Shown one piece after another: positions 40,475 through 49,268 of a DNA stretch of 64,000 nucleotides. The notes under the pieces were generated by a model. The model saw nothing but the letters and a program-made list of their open reading frames with translations, was not told where the DNA came from and did no database searches. A program made the translations under genes and the position numbers. The first letter of the stretch is position 1; each line of letters begins with the position of its first letter. Source of the stretch: Chloroflexota bacterium (GTDB taxonomy: Bacteria; Chloroflexota; Anaerolineae; Anaerolineales; Anaerolineaceae); assembly GCA_016887485.1 (NCBI GenBank), contig CP069394.1:2542001-2606000 (forward strand), in the 5' to 3' direction.

Positions 40475-41464
40475 ATGAAGAATTTCATCATTAGGAGATT
40501 AATACTGGGGACATTTATTGTGATTTTTGGCACCCTGGTGGTTTATACCGTCATCAGGTTCCTGCCTGCCTCTTACGTCGAAACTATTGCGAGACAGCGC
40601 GCCACAAATCCTTTAAGCACGATGACCTATCAGGAATGGCTGGATCAATTGAATTCCGTTTACCATCTTGATGTGGGCATTATTCCAGGTTTTCTGGGAT
40701 GGTTAGGTAGTGCGGTTAAAGGTGATTTTGGGAACTCATGGCATTATGGCATCCCGGTAACTGAAAAGTTCGCCCAGGTCATTTGGGCTTCCATCATCGT
40801 TAATGTCATTACTTTCTTTGTCCAGATTTTTATTTCTATTCCCTTGGGGATTACAGCAGCGAGAAAGCAATATAGCCGAACAGATTATGCTATTACTGTT
40901 TTTGCTTTGATGGGCATTTCGCTGCCGACATTTTTCTTAGCGACTATTTTGAAATATGTTTTCTCAATTAAACTGGGATGGTTCGACCTCTATGGTTTGA
41001 CAGGTCGTTTCTATACCACCATGACCCCCTTCCAGCAGGTGATGGACAAAGCCTATCACTTGGTGCTGCCAGTGATTACATTGACGATGTTATCCATTGG
41101 TGGGTTGATGCGTTACACCCGCACAAATATGCTGGAAGTGTTGAATTCAGATTATATCCGCACCGCCCGTGCCAAAGGGCTTTCTGAGAAAGTTGTTATC
41201 AACAAACATGCTTTCAGGAATACATTAATCCCATTAGTTTCCTATATGAGTTATCTGATTCCAGGTATGTTTGGAGGTTCTCTGATCACAGAGACACTCT
41301 ACCAAATTCCGGGTATTGGCTATGTCTCATATACGGCAATCGTCCGGGGAGATATTCCTTTCGCAATGTTCTACACAACTTTGCTCACAGTGTTGACACA
41401 AGTAAGTCTCATCATAGCGGATATCATGTATGCAGTCGTTGACCCACGGGTCAGGGCGAATTGA
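40475..41464 (+). CDS. oppB: Peptide ABC transporter permease, OppB type
   Basis: The protein is 329 residues from the ATG at 40475, with AAGGGA upstream; the frame opens earlier but that part overlaps the terminator. Six membrane helices are predicted, with the OppB N-terminal motif (IIRRLILGTFIVIFGTLVVY). The EAA loop that contacts the ATPases is DYIRTARAKGLSEKVVINKH. It forms half of the membrane channel of the Opp complex. Size and motifs are typical, unlike the OppC partner encoded next. Confidence 0.93.
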   Translation: MKNFIIRRLILGTFIVIFGTLVVYTVIRFLPASYVETIARQRATNPLSTMTYQEWLDQLNSVYHLDVGIIPGFLGWLGSAVKGDFGNSWHYGIPVTEKFAQVIWASIIVNVITFFVQIFISIPLGITAARKQYSRTDYAITVFALMGISLPTFFLATILKYVFSIKLGWFDLYGLTGRFYTTMTPFQQVMDKAYHLVLPVITLTMLSIGGLMRYTRTNMLEVLNSDYIRTARAKGLSEKVVINKHAFRNTLIPLVSYMSYLIPGMFGGSLITETLYQIPGIGYVSYTAIVRGDIPFAMFYTTLLTVLTQVSLIIADIMYAVVDPRVRAN

Positions 41465-41476
41465 TGGCGGTGATAA

Positions 41477-43240
41477 ATGAGTGAAAATCAAGATTTAGCT
41501 TCCGAATACGAAAAAGAAGATGAAGCCATCGAAATGATTGATGGCGAAGAAATGAGCTTGGACGATGCCAGGCGTGTCAAGGTTCTGTCGCCTGGGATGC
41601 TTGTCTTCAAGCGTTTTATTCGTAACAAATTGGCCGTGATCGGCTTTATTATTATTGTTCTGATGTTCCTTTTCTCCTTTGTTGGGCCTCTGTTTTCGCC
41701 TTATGGCCAGGCTGAGGTCTTTACGGGTTTAGGCTCGATGTCTAAGGATTATGCTGGGGCGATTTATAACGAAGAACTGCGCTATACCGTTGTGGATGGT
41801 CTCAGTTTTAGTACTGCGGCTCGGGCAGAATTCTTGTTGACCTTCAGTCAGGGCAACCAGGCGTTTTCTTCAGGCGATGATGATTTTTATTTTTCCTCTA
41901 TTAATGAAAATACCTATTTGATCTCGCTCCTCGAACCAGTTGCTGTAACGCTCTTAGGAGAACTTAATTCGATTGATGGCAGTGTTTTGGATCCGGAATT
42001 TGTCTCGGCGTATGAAACTACGGTTGAGAATGACCAGAATGGTTTCATGCTTGATGGGATATCCTATCGGATAACCGTATCCCGTAAGCAAACAAATGTT
42101 TCTATTGAGAATGAAATCGCTCTGGCTTCACTCAATGTATATGATGCATATACCGAGGAAGATTTAGACATTGTTCGATCATTCGATTTTCAGATGATCA
42201 GTCAACAGACGATTTCTACCGGCAGAAGGAATTTCACTTTCAACGGCGAACAATACACCATTCATTATCTTGATGGACAGATCACCATCAGCGATAGCAA
42301 TAGCGAGGATTTTGCTGAGGTCTCGAATATTATTGTCAATCCACTTGACCAATCCCAGTTCATCTCAGTGGCTTTCAAAACAGCGGTTCGCGATGCCATT
42401 GTTGACTTAGAACCCTCATTTACTTTTGTTGAAGAGGATGGTGAAGAGATTGATTACATGATCGACCGGGTGAACACGAACTACTACATCAAGAAAACAA
42501 CACCCACCACCTTGATTCGGCAATACGAGCTGCCTTCATGGCAACATCCACTAGGTTTGGATAACAATGGTATGGATGTGATGACCCGCCTGATGTATGG
42601 CGGCCAGGTTTCACTATTGGTTGGCTTTGTGGTGGTGTTTATTGAAGTTGTGATCGGCGTGATAGTTGGTGGTATCTCCGGCTATTTTGGTGGCTGGGTG
42701 GATACTGCTTTGATGCGGTTTGTGGACCTGTTCAATGCCATCCCGTTTTTTCCAATTGTCCTTATCTTGGGTTCAGTGATGGACACCTTGCAGATGAATC
42801 CTGAAAACCGGATATTCATATTGATGATGATCCTGGGCTTACTTGGCTGGACAGGTGTTGCCCGGGTTGTCCGGGGCCAGATCCTATCACTGCGTGAGCA
42901 AGATTTCATGGTAGCAACGGAAGCCACTGGTATCAGCACTCGACGGCGGATCTTCACGCATCTTGTTCCCAACGTTATGCCCCTTCTGATCGTTCAAGCC
43001 ACAGCTGGCCTCGGCGGCATTATTATCACTGAAGCGACCTTAGGTTTCCTGGGGTTGGGCGCTAAATACCCGCTTGCTTCCTGGGGTAGCATTATCAATA
43101 CCGCTTCTGACGCGTATGTTATGACCAATTTCTGGTTCATGTGGATCCCAGCCGGTTCTCTGATCCTCCTGGCAGTCCTTGGTTTCAACTTCATTGGGGA
43201 TGGCCTTCGGGATGCCTTTGACCCGAAGATGAAAAGGTAG
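41477..43240 (+). CDS. oppC: Peptide ABC transporter permease, OppC type with large ectodomain
   Basis: The 587-residue protein is nearly twice the usual 300. A charged N-terminus (1-45) and first helix (about 52-73, KLAVIGFIIIVLMFLFSFVG) are followed by an insertion of about 275 residues (76-350). It is probably extracellular, rich in Asp, Glu, Ser, Thr and aromatics, with recurring short patterns such as FMLDGISYRITV and FTFNGEQYTIHY. The normal permease then resumes with HPLGLDNNGMDVMTRLMYG and the EAA loop EATGISTRRRIFTHLVPN. The inserted domain may contact the enlarged binding protein. Confidence 0.9.
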   Translation: MSENQDLASEYEKEDEAIEMIDGEEMSLDDARRVKVLSPGMLVFKRFIRNKLAVIGFIIIVLMFLFSFVGPLFSPYGQAEVFTGLGSMSKDYAGAIYNEELRYTVVDGLSFSTAARAEFLLTFSQGNQAFSSGDDDFYFSSINENTYLISLLEPVAVTLLGELNSIDGSVLDPEFVSAYETTVENDQNGFMLDGISYRITVSRKQTNVSIENEIALASLNVYDAYTEEDLDIVRSFDFQMISQQTISTGRRNFTFNGEQYTIHYLDGQITISDSNSEDFAEVSNIIVNPLDQSQFISVAFKTAVRDAIVDLEPSFTFVEEDGEEIDYMIDRVNTNYYIKKTTPTTLIRQYELPSWQHPLGLDNNGMDVMTRLMYGGQVSLLVGFVVVFIEVVIGVIVGGISGYFGGWVDTALMRFVDLFNAIPFFPIVLILGSVMDTLQMNPENRIFILMMILGLLGWTGVARVVRGQILSLREQDFMVATEATGISTRRRIFTHLVPNVMPLLIVQATAGLGGIIITEATLGFLGLGAKYPLASWGSIINTASDAYVMTNFWFMWIPAGSLILLAVLGFNFIGDGLRDAFDPKMKR

Positions 43241-44440
43241 ATGAGTCGTATGAGCGATAAACAACAAACTTCTGCAGATAATAAGGGTAAATCCATTTTC
43301 AAACGACGAGATACTACGCATATTTCCGCACGTGAATCCGCGAAAATATCTCGGGAAAACCGTCGGATTACGGATAAATTCGAAAAGGAACGTGAACGAA
43401 GAAACGTTCCTGAAAGTGAATATATCACGAAGATGAAGGATGACCGTAATGTTGTTGAATTTGAGAACCTTCATACCTATTTCTTCACAGATATTGGCAC
43501 CGTAAAAGCCGTAGATGGCGTTTCTTTTGAAGTGCCTCAGGGCAGCACTGTTGGTGTTGTGGGTGAATCCGGTTGCGGTAAATCCGTGACCTCCCTCTCC
43601 CTGATGCAATTGGTTCAGCGTCCTCAAGGGCAAATCGTTGAAGGTGCGATCCGCTTCAACAGTGGCGACAAGGTTTATAACATCGCCAAAACCCCAACTC
43701 AGGTTATGGAGACCATCCGGGGCGCCAAGATCTCAATGATCTTTCAAGAGCCTATGACCAGTCTGAATCCGGTTTTCCGGGCAGGCTTTCAGGTTGACGA
43801 AGTAGTCCAGCTGCATAATCCTGAAATGACGGATGAAGAAGTCAAAGCAGTTACCTTGAAAATGATTGACATGGTCGGTATCGCCAATGGTGAAGGGGTG
43901 TACCAGATGTATCCCCACGAACTCTCCGGTGGTATGCGCCAGCGTATCATGATCGCTATGGCATTGGCTTGTAACCCGAAGTTAATCATCGCAGATGAGC
44001 CAACGACTGCTTTGGATGTGACCATTCAGGCGCAAATTCTTGACTTACTGAGAAATTTGAAGGATAAAATCAATTCGAGCATCATGCTGATTACGCATGA
44101 CCTTGGTGTGATCGCTGAAATGGCGGATTACGTTGTGGTTATGTATGCTGGACGGATTGTTGAAAAAGGTACAGCGGTTGAGGTTTTCAAAAACCCACTC
44201 CATCCTTACACGGTTGGTTTGATGAAGTCGAAACCAGTGGTCAACAAGACAGTAGATCGGCTTTACACGATCCCCGGCAGTGTGCCAAACCCAATTAACA
44301 TGCCCAATTATTGTTATTTCAAAGACCGCTGCAATCGCAGGATGGATGTTTGTAATGGCGAATATCCTCACGAAGTGTATGTGACTCCCACGCACATGGT
44401 GGCTTGTTACCACTACACCGATGAAGCTGTAAAGGATTAA
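43241..44440 (+). CDS. oppD: Peptide ABC transporter ATPase, OppD type
   Basis: The 399-residue ATPase starts directly after the oppC stop. A very basic N-terminal extension of about 65 residues precedes the ATPase domain and is longer than usual. Walker A is GESGCGKSVTS, the signature is LSGGMRQRIMI and Walker B is LIIADEPTTALDV. The C-terminal Oligo_HPN region holds a cysteine cluster (CYFKDRCNRRMDVC ... CYHY) that could bind an iron-sulfur cluster, as in other OppD proteins. It powers peptide uptake together with OppF. Confidence 0.93.
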   Translation: MSRMSDKQQTSADNKGKSIFKRRDTTHISARESAKISRENRRITDKFEKERERRNVPESEYITKMKDDRNVVEFENLHTYFFTDIGTVKAVDGVSFEVPQGSTVGVVGESGCGKSVTSLSLMQLVQRPQGQIVEGAIRFNSGDKVYNIAKTPTQVMETIRGAKISMIFQEPMTSLNPVFRAGFQVDEVVQLHNPEMTDEEVKAVTLKMIDMVGIANGEGVYQMYPHELSGGMRQRIMIAMALACNPKLIIADEPTTALDVTIQAQILDLLRNLKDKINSSIMLITHDLGVIAEMADYVVVMYAGRIVEKGTAVEVFKNPLHPYTVGLMKSKPVVNKTVDRLYTIPGSVPNPINMPNYCYFKDRCNRRMDVCNGEYPHEVYVTPTHMVACYHYTDEAVKD

Positions 44441-44441
44441 C

Positions 44442-45485
44442 ATGGAAGAAATCAACCTTATTAGAACGAATAAAGCCGGTGGCGCTCCCCAAAGTGAATA
44501 CGTGATTAAGGTCACAGACCTTAAACAATATTTCCCAATTAAGTCTGGCTTGCTCCAGCAGGTGAAGCATTACGTAAAAGCTGTGGATGGTATCAGTTTT
44601 AAGATCAAACGTGGAACCACAATGGGTCTGGTTGGCGAATCTGGCTGCGGTAAAACAACCGTTGGCAAGACGATCTTGCGCCTTAATGAGCGCACCAGTG
44701 GTAATGTGTTATTCAATGATATTGACATCTTCGGTTTGAACCATAAAGAGCTTGTTGAGATGCGGCCCAAGATGCAGATCATTTTCCAGGACCCGTACTC
44801 CAGCCTTTCGCCCCGCCTCCCTGTGAGTGAGATCATTGGTGAAGCGGTCCGTGAGCACCACCTGACCATGAAAGATCAATTTGATGGTTATATTGAAAAC
44901 ATTATGCGGATCTGTGGTTTGCAGCCTTATCATAAGGATCGCTATCCTCATGAGTTCTCCGGTGGACAGCGACAGAGGATCGGGATCGCTCGTGCGTTAG
45001 CGCTGCTCCCTGAATTCATCGTCTGTGACGAACCTGTTTCGGCGTTGGATGTTTCCATTCAAGCCCAGATCATCAACCTGCTGAAGGACCTGCAGGACAA
45101 CTTTGATCTGACCTATCTCTTCATCTCACATGACCTATCCGTTGTGGAACATATCTCTGATACGGTCGGTGTAATGTATTTGGGTAATATGGCTGAAGTT
45201 GGCGAGAAGAAGCAAATCTTCCAGAACCCGCTTCATCCTTATACTCAGGCTTTGCTGAGTGCTGCTCCGGTACCTGATCCAACAGCGCAAAAGAAACGGA
45301 TCATTTTGGAAGGCAGTATTCCTTCTCCTGCGAATCCACCCTCCGGTTGTAAGTTCCATACCCGCTGCCCTGCACGGATGGATATTTGCAGCAAGGTTGT
45401 GCCGGAAATCAGAGAGCTGGAACCCGGGCACACAGTAGCCTGCCATTTGTATAATGACGAGAAAGAGTATGTTGAAGAAGCGTAA
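44442..45485 (+). CDS. oppF: Peptide ABC transporter ATPase, OppF type
   Basis: The 347-residue ATPase begins one base after the oppD stop. Walker A is [12 protein letters not shown], the Q-loop is [13 protein letters not shown] (the OppF/DppF-specific form), the signature is [11 protein letters not shown] and Walker B is [13 protein letters not shown]. The C-terminal cysteine-containing tail ([14 protein letters not shown]) matches the Oligo_HPN domain. It is the second nucleotide-binding subunit of the Opp complex. A small membrane protein gene overlaps its last 17 nt. Confidence 0.94.
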   Translation: MEEINLIRTNKAGGAPQSEYVIKVTDLKQYFPIKSGLLQQVKHYVKAVDGISFKIKRGTTMGLVGESGCGKTTVGKTILRLNERTSGNVLFNDIDIFGLNHKELVEMRPKMQIIFQDPYSSLSPRLPVSEIIGEAVREHHLTMKDQFDGYIENIMRICGLQPYHKDRYPHEFSGGQRQRIGIARALALLPEFIVCDEPVSALDVSIQAQIINLLKDLQDNFDLTYLFISHDLSVVEHISDTVGVMYLGNMAEVGEKKQIFQNPLHPYTQALLSAAPVPDPTAQKKRIILEGSIPSPANPPSGCKFHTRCPARMDICSKVVPEIRELEPGHTVACHLYNDEKEYVEEA

Positions 45486-45756
45486 GCAGTATGACGACGA
45501 TGATGGTCGAACGATTGTCAGCATGGATGTCCCTGGTACAAGATGGTATCAGGAGAATGATCCGACAAGGCTGCGAGACGAATCATCATCTAAATCAGAC
45601 TCCAAACGACCCAGGCGGCCAATGGTTGAGTTGACTCGCATGGAAGTCCGCCAGATCACCTGGTCGGCCTTACTTGCGGGACTGACTATAGCACTGGTCT
45701 TTTCAGTGACCTGGATCCTCTTTACGCTCTTCGCGACGCAAATCTGGTTAAAGTAA
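45469..45756 (+). CDS. Small membrane protein at the end of the opp operon
   Basis: The protein is 95 residues from the ATG at 45469, inside the end of oppF. A charged N-terminal two-thirds with an Asp cluster (QYDDDDGRT) and an Arg/Lys-rich stretch (SDSKRPRRP) is followed by one C-terminal helix (ITWSALLAGLTIALVFSVTWILFTL, given here in part: ITWSALLAGL then TIALVFSVTW). No family is recognised. Its coupling to oppF suggests an accessory role for the transporter, but this is contextual only. A hairpin follows the stop. Confidence 0.6.
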   Translation: MLKKRKQYDDDDGRTIVSMDVPGTRWYQENDPTRLRDESSSKSDSKRPRRPMVELTRMEVRQITWSALLAGLTIALVFSVTWILFTLFATQIWLK

Positions 45757-45761
45757 AAATC

Positions 45762-45792
45762 ATGAGGGGCCGATTATTCTTCGGTCCCTCAT
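45762..45792 (+). terminator. Hairpin ending the opp operon
   Basis: ATGAGGGGCCGA pairs over 12 bp (one G-T) with TCGGTCCCTCAT around a 7-nt loop. The T-run is missing, so termination may need a factor or may only stabilise the 3' end. Confidence 0.65.
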
Positions 45793-45882
45793 AATGTTCC
45801 CAATTGCCAAAAACAGGTTATCGTAGGCAGAAATTATGACCCCTAAGTGGCATGTTTAGTCTGTCTGTGTGGTTTTCGGCGG

Positions 45883-45911
45883 TTGGATGTTTAATTAAAA
45901 TGTGTTAGAAT
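45883..45911 (+). promoter_or_regulatory. Promoter of tRNA-Gln
   Basis: TTGGAT (45883-45888), a 17-nt spacer and TAGAAT (45906-45911) lie 15 nt before the mature tRNA 5' end. Confidence 0.6.
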
Positions 45912-45925
45912 AGAGCCTGTCATTC

Positions 45926-45999
45926 TGGGGCATGGTGCAACGGCAGCACAGCGGACTTTGAATCCGTTGATCCAGGTTCGAATCCTGGTGCCCCGGCCA
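45926..45999 (+). tRNA. tRNA-Gln (anticodon TTG)
   Basis: The cloverleaf is complete. The acceptor TGGGGCA pairs with TGCCCCG, starting with the T-G pair typical of tRNA-Gln. The D arm is GTGC/GCAC, the anticodon stem GCGGA/TCCGT encloses the loop CTTTGAA with anticodon TTG, and the T arm is CCAGG/CCTGG around TTCGAAT. The discriminator is G and CCA is encoded. Total length is 74 nt. Confidence 0.95.
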
Positions 46000-46050
46000 T
46001 ATAAAAAATAAATTGAGTACGCAAGAAGATAGTATCCCTGATAGATATAG

Positions 46051-46101
46051 CTCGAGACCAGCATATGGAAAATTCCATTGCGATGCTCGAGGTTTTCTAT
46101 T
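46051..46101 (+). terminator. Possible terminator after tRNA-Gln
   Basis: AGCAT...ATGCT and TGGAA/TTCCA form a branched hairpin framed by CTCGAG on the left and a repeat of CTCGAG on the right. GGTTTTCTATTT follows. The stem is imperfect, so efficiency is uncertain. Confidence 0.4.
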
Positions 46102-46163
46102 TAACGGAAAAAATATCAAACCCGCAGGTGGGACTGTGATGGGTAGAAGGAATAAACACTGAA

Positions 46164-47516
46164 ATGACGATAGGTTCCATCCTCCTGGCCGCCGGTCAGG
46201 GTACCCGCATGCGGTCCAAGTTACCGAAAGTTTTACATTCATTGGTTGGGAAACCAATGGTTTGGCACGCCTTGCGGATTGTGGAAGGCCTGAGTGACTT
46301 ACCGCCGGTCGTTGTGGTCGGGTATAAGGCCGAAGAAGTCCAGGCTGCGGTGCCGGGAATGGCTGAATTTGCTCTTCAGAAACAACAATTGGGCACCGGG
46401 CATGCCGTGGCTTCCGCGAAATCAAAGTTGGTTGGAAAGGCTGACACCATTTTGGTGACTTTTGCCGATATGCCGCTTCTTCGTAAGGAATCCCTGGCGG
46501 AATTGATCGCCATCCATCAAAGTTCCGGCAGCCCCGTGACAATGACCAGTTTCATCGGTGCCCCCGGCAGCGCTTTTGGCCGGGTGATTCGCAATCAGGA
46601 TGGTAAAGTTGCGGCGATTGTTGAAAAATCGGATGCCACCCCGGAACAGATGAAGATCTGTGAATATAACGTCAGCGCCTATTGTTTTAAGGCGGATTGG
46701 CTTTGGGAAGCTCTTGGACGCATTCAACTTTCGCCTAAAGGTGAATATTACCTTACGGATGTAGTTGGATTGGCCATCCAGGACGGTTATCAGGTGGAAT
46801 CCCTGGTGTTGTCCGACCCTGATGAGGCGGTTGGACCGAATGATCGGGTAGACCTGGCTGCTGCTGATAGGGTGATGCGCCAGCGGATCAATAAACAGTG
46901 GATGCTTTCAGGTGTGACTATTGTGAACCCAGATGCCACCTATGTTGAGCCGGAAGTGATTATTGGCCAGGATACAATTATTCAACCCAACACTTTCTTG
47001 CGCGGCAAGACGGAGATTGGTGAAGATTGTGTGATTGGCCCGGATACGACCATAGTGGCTTCGCAGGTCGGTAATGGCGCTCATCTTTCCCATTCCGTGC
47101 TGGAATATGCCGTGGTGGAGGATGATGTCTCAATGGGGCCGTTCTGTCACCTGCGCAAGGGAGCGCATCTGGCAAAAGGCGTCCATTTGGGTAATTATGC
47201 AGAGGTGAAGGATTCCTACCTGGGGCCAGATACCAAAATGGGCCATTTTTCGTACATTGGAAATGCCAGGATCGGTTCCAACGTTAATATTGGCGCTGGT
47301 ACGATCACTTGTAATTATGATGGAGAAAAGAAAAATCTCACCGAGATAGGCGATAACGTCTTTATCGGAAGTGACACCATGCTGGTAGCGCCGGTCAAAA
47401 TCGGAGACCGCAGCGTTACTGGGGCAGGGGCGGTGGTCACACGGGATGTCCCTGCTGATACACTCGTGATGGGTGTGCCAGCCAAAGAAAAACGTAAGTT
47501 GGAGAAAATTGACTGA
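46164..47516 (+). CDS. glmU: Bifunctional N-acetylglucosamine-1-phosphate uridyltransferase / glucosamine-1-phosphate acetyltransferase
   Basis: The 450-residue GlmU has an N-terminal pyrophosphorylase domain (LAAGQGTRMRSKLPKVLH near residue 6, and TFADMPLLR) and a C-terminal left-handed beta helix with the active-site stretch FSYIGNARIGSNVNIGAG and NYDGEKK. It makes UDP-N-acetylglucosamine for peptidoglycan. Length and domain order are normal. The ATG at 46164 follows AGAAGGAAT. The CNNM gene starts inside its last codons. Confidence 0.95.
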   Translation: MTIGSILLAAGQGTRMRSKLPKVLHSLVGKPMVWHALRIVEGLSDLPPVVVVGYKAEEVQAAVPGMAEFALQKQQLGTGHAVASAKSKLVGKADTILVTFADMPLLRKESLAELIAIHQSSGSPVTMTSFIGAPGSAFGRVIRNQDGKVAAIVEKSDATPEQMKICEYNVSAYCFKADWLWEALGRIQLSPKGEYYLTDVVGLAIQDGYQVESLVLSDPDEAVGPNDRVDLAAADRVMRQRINKQWMLSGVTIVNPDATYVEPEVIIGQDTIIQPNTFLRGKTEIGEDCVIGPDTTIVASQVGNGAHLSHSVLEYAVVEDDVSMGPFCHLRKGAHLAKGVHLGNYAEVKDSYLGPDTKMGHFSYIGNARIGSNVNIGAGTITCNYDGEKKNLTEIGDNVFIGSDTMLVAPVKIGDRSVTGAGAVVTRDVPADTLVMGVPAKEKRKLEKID

Positions 47517-48786
47517 TTCATTGCTCGTTTGGATCGTTGCAGCAGTGCTGCTGGGGTTGGACCTTTTGGCCGGCGCGGTCAAGGCCAGCTTGAGCTATGC
47601 GCGGCTGCCTTACTTGATGAGCCTCCGCGAAGGCCGTGAAGCGAAAGTTGACAGGACAATCGATGTCATTGAGAAGCCCAGGCTTAGAAGCAGCCTGCGC
47701 TTGGCGATGGCATTCTTCCATTTCCTCTTGGCCGGGCTCCTGCCTATGATCTTGCAGGTTTATAACGTGGCTCTGGATATTTGGTTGGTGTTGTTCTATC
47801 TCCTTTTGGAGATGGTCCTGGTCAATATCCTTGAATTCCTGATTGAAGGGGTGATCCTGAAGAACACCGAAGAAAACGCAATTCAGCTAAGTGCTCTGGG
47901 TGGGTTGATCAATACGATATTCTCCCCCCTGGCCGGGCTGTTGATGGGTCTCCTGGGTGAAAACGCCAATAAGGTCACCCTGGCCTCCATGACAGAAGAA
48001 GACCTGAAGAATTGGGTAGAAGTGGGCCAGCCAGAAGGGTCGCTCGAAAAGGGTGAACGGGAGATGATCTATTCCATCTTCCAGTTTGGCGATACCCTGG
48101 CCAAGGATATCATGGTGCCCCGCATTGACGTTTTGGCATTGGATATCAACACAACTTTGGGTGAGGCGCGGTCACTCTTCGTCCACGCTGGACACTCTCG
48201 GGTGCCGGTTTATAAAGACACTGTGGATAATGTGGTCGGCTTGCTCTATGCCAAAGACCTGTTGAGTGTTCGTGACGATGACGCCCTGATCTCTAACCAT
48301 CGGGACCTCTTGCGCCTGGCCTATTTTGTGCCGGAAGCGAAGAAGGTTGATGAACTGCTGGCAGAAATGCAATCCCGCAGTATGCATATGGCGATTGTGG
48401 TTGATGAATACGGCGGTGTGGCTGGTGTCGTGACCTTGGAGGACATCGTCGAGGAAATCGTCGGTGAAATTCGGGATGAATACGATGAGAGCGAAGAGCT
48501 GCCCTTTGAGCAGATCAACGCGGATGAATATGTCTTCCAGGGCAAGATCGACCTTGATATTTTCAATGAGATCATGGGCACCGAGATCGCCACAGATAAC
48601 GCTGACACCATTGGTGGGTATATCTATGGGCAGATCGGTGATGTTCCTACTGGTGGTGAGAGTCTCGAAGCTAGCGGTGTGAATTTAATCGTGGATGAGG
48701 TGGTTGGCCGCCGGATCAATAAGGTCCGGGCAATCAAAGTGGCGGAGCACCCCATTGAAAAGGATAAGAATCATGCTGACAAATGA
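47509..48786 (+). CDS. CNNM/CorC-type transporter with CBS domains
   Basis: The protein is about 425 residues from a TTG at 47509 following GGAG; the 12 preceding in-frame codons lie within glmU and look unlike the family. Membrane helices occupy the first 150 residues (DUF21/CNNM). A CBS pair follows (DIMVPRIDVLALD... through VVDEYGGVAGVVTLEDIVEEIVG, shown in parts), then a CorC_HlyC domain at the C-terminus. Such proteins are implicated in magnesium or cobalt export. The haemolysin name is historical. It overlaps glmU by 8 nt and cdd by 14 nt. Confidence 0.88.
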   Translation: MTDSLLVWIVAAVLLGLDLLAGAVKASLSYARLPYLMSLREGREAKVDRTIDVIEKPRLRSSLRLAMAFFHFLLAGLLPMILQVYNVALDIWLVLFYLLLEMVLVNILEFLIEGVILKNTEENAIQLSALGGLINTIFSPLAGLLMGLLGENANKVTLASMTEEDLKNWVEVGQPEGSLEKGEREMIYSIFQFGDTLAKDIMVPRIDVLALDINTTLGEARSLFVHAGHSRVPVYKDTVDNVVGLLYAKDLLSVRDDDALISNHRDLLRLAYFVPEAKKVDELLAEMQSRSMHMAIVVDEYGGVAGVVTLEDIVEEIVGEIRDEYDESEELPFEQINADEYVFQGKIDLDIFNEIMGTEIATDNADTIGGYIYGQIGDVPTGGESLEASGVNLIVDEVVGRRINKVRAIKVAEHPIEKDKNHADK

Positions 48787-49186
48787 AGAAAAACAGGCCC
48801 TGATTGATAAAGCTGTTCACGCCTATCATAAAGCATATGCCCCCTATTCGAAATATTCTGTCGGCGCTGCTTTGGTGGCCGAATCCGGCAAGATCTATGA
48901 TGGCGCCAATATTGAGAATGCCGTTTACCCGGTGACAGTTTGTGCTGAGCGGGTTGCGATCTTCAAAGCTGTCTCTGAAGGCGAGCGATCTTTCTCGACT
49001 CTGGCTGTGGTGACCAAGAATGGCGGCACGCCCTGCGGTTCCTGCCGCCAGGTGATGGCGGAGTTCAATCCGCATGCGCTGGTGTTGATTGCTAACCTGA
49101 AAGGCGAGTTGGTTGGGGAATATCGGGTGCATGAGTTATTACCTTCCGCTTTTGGTGACGGTGACCTTGAAGAAGCACGCGAATAG
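48773..49186 (+). CDS. cdd: Cytidine deaminase
   Basis: The protein is 137 residues from the ATG at 48773, the small tetrameric type. Zinc ligands are Cys in VTVCAERVA, with the catalytic Glu, and Cys-x2-Cys in TPCGSCRQV. The N-terminal APYSKYSVGAAL and NIENAVYP complete the signature. It converts cytidine or deoxycytidine to uridine for salvage, feeding Udk. An AAAGGATAAG site precedes the ATG, inside the end of the CNNM gene. A strong terminator follows. Confidence 0.94.
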   Translation: MLTNEEKQALIDKAVHAYHKAYAPYSKYSVGAALVAESGKIYDGANIENAVYPVTVCAERVAIFKAVSEGERSFSTLAVVTKNGGTPCGSCRQVMAEFNPHALVLIANLKGELVGEYRVHELLPSAFGDGDLEEARE

Positions 49187-49206
49187 CTGAAAAGTTTGTT
49201 ATGATT

Positions 49207-49243
49207 AAAGCGCATGCAGGCATTTTGCTCATGCGCTTTTTTT
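49207..49243 (+). terminator. Intrinsic terminator after cdd
   Basis: AAAGCGCATG and CATGCGCTTT form a perfect 10-bp stem with a 13-nt loop, ending in seven T residues. Confidence 0.9.
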
Positions 49244-49268
49244 GACCCATTTGGAGAGCAGGCTGAGG

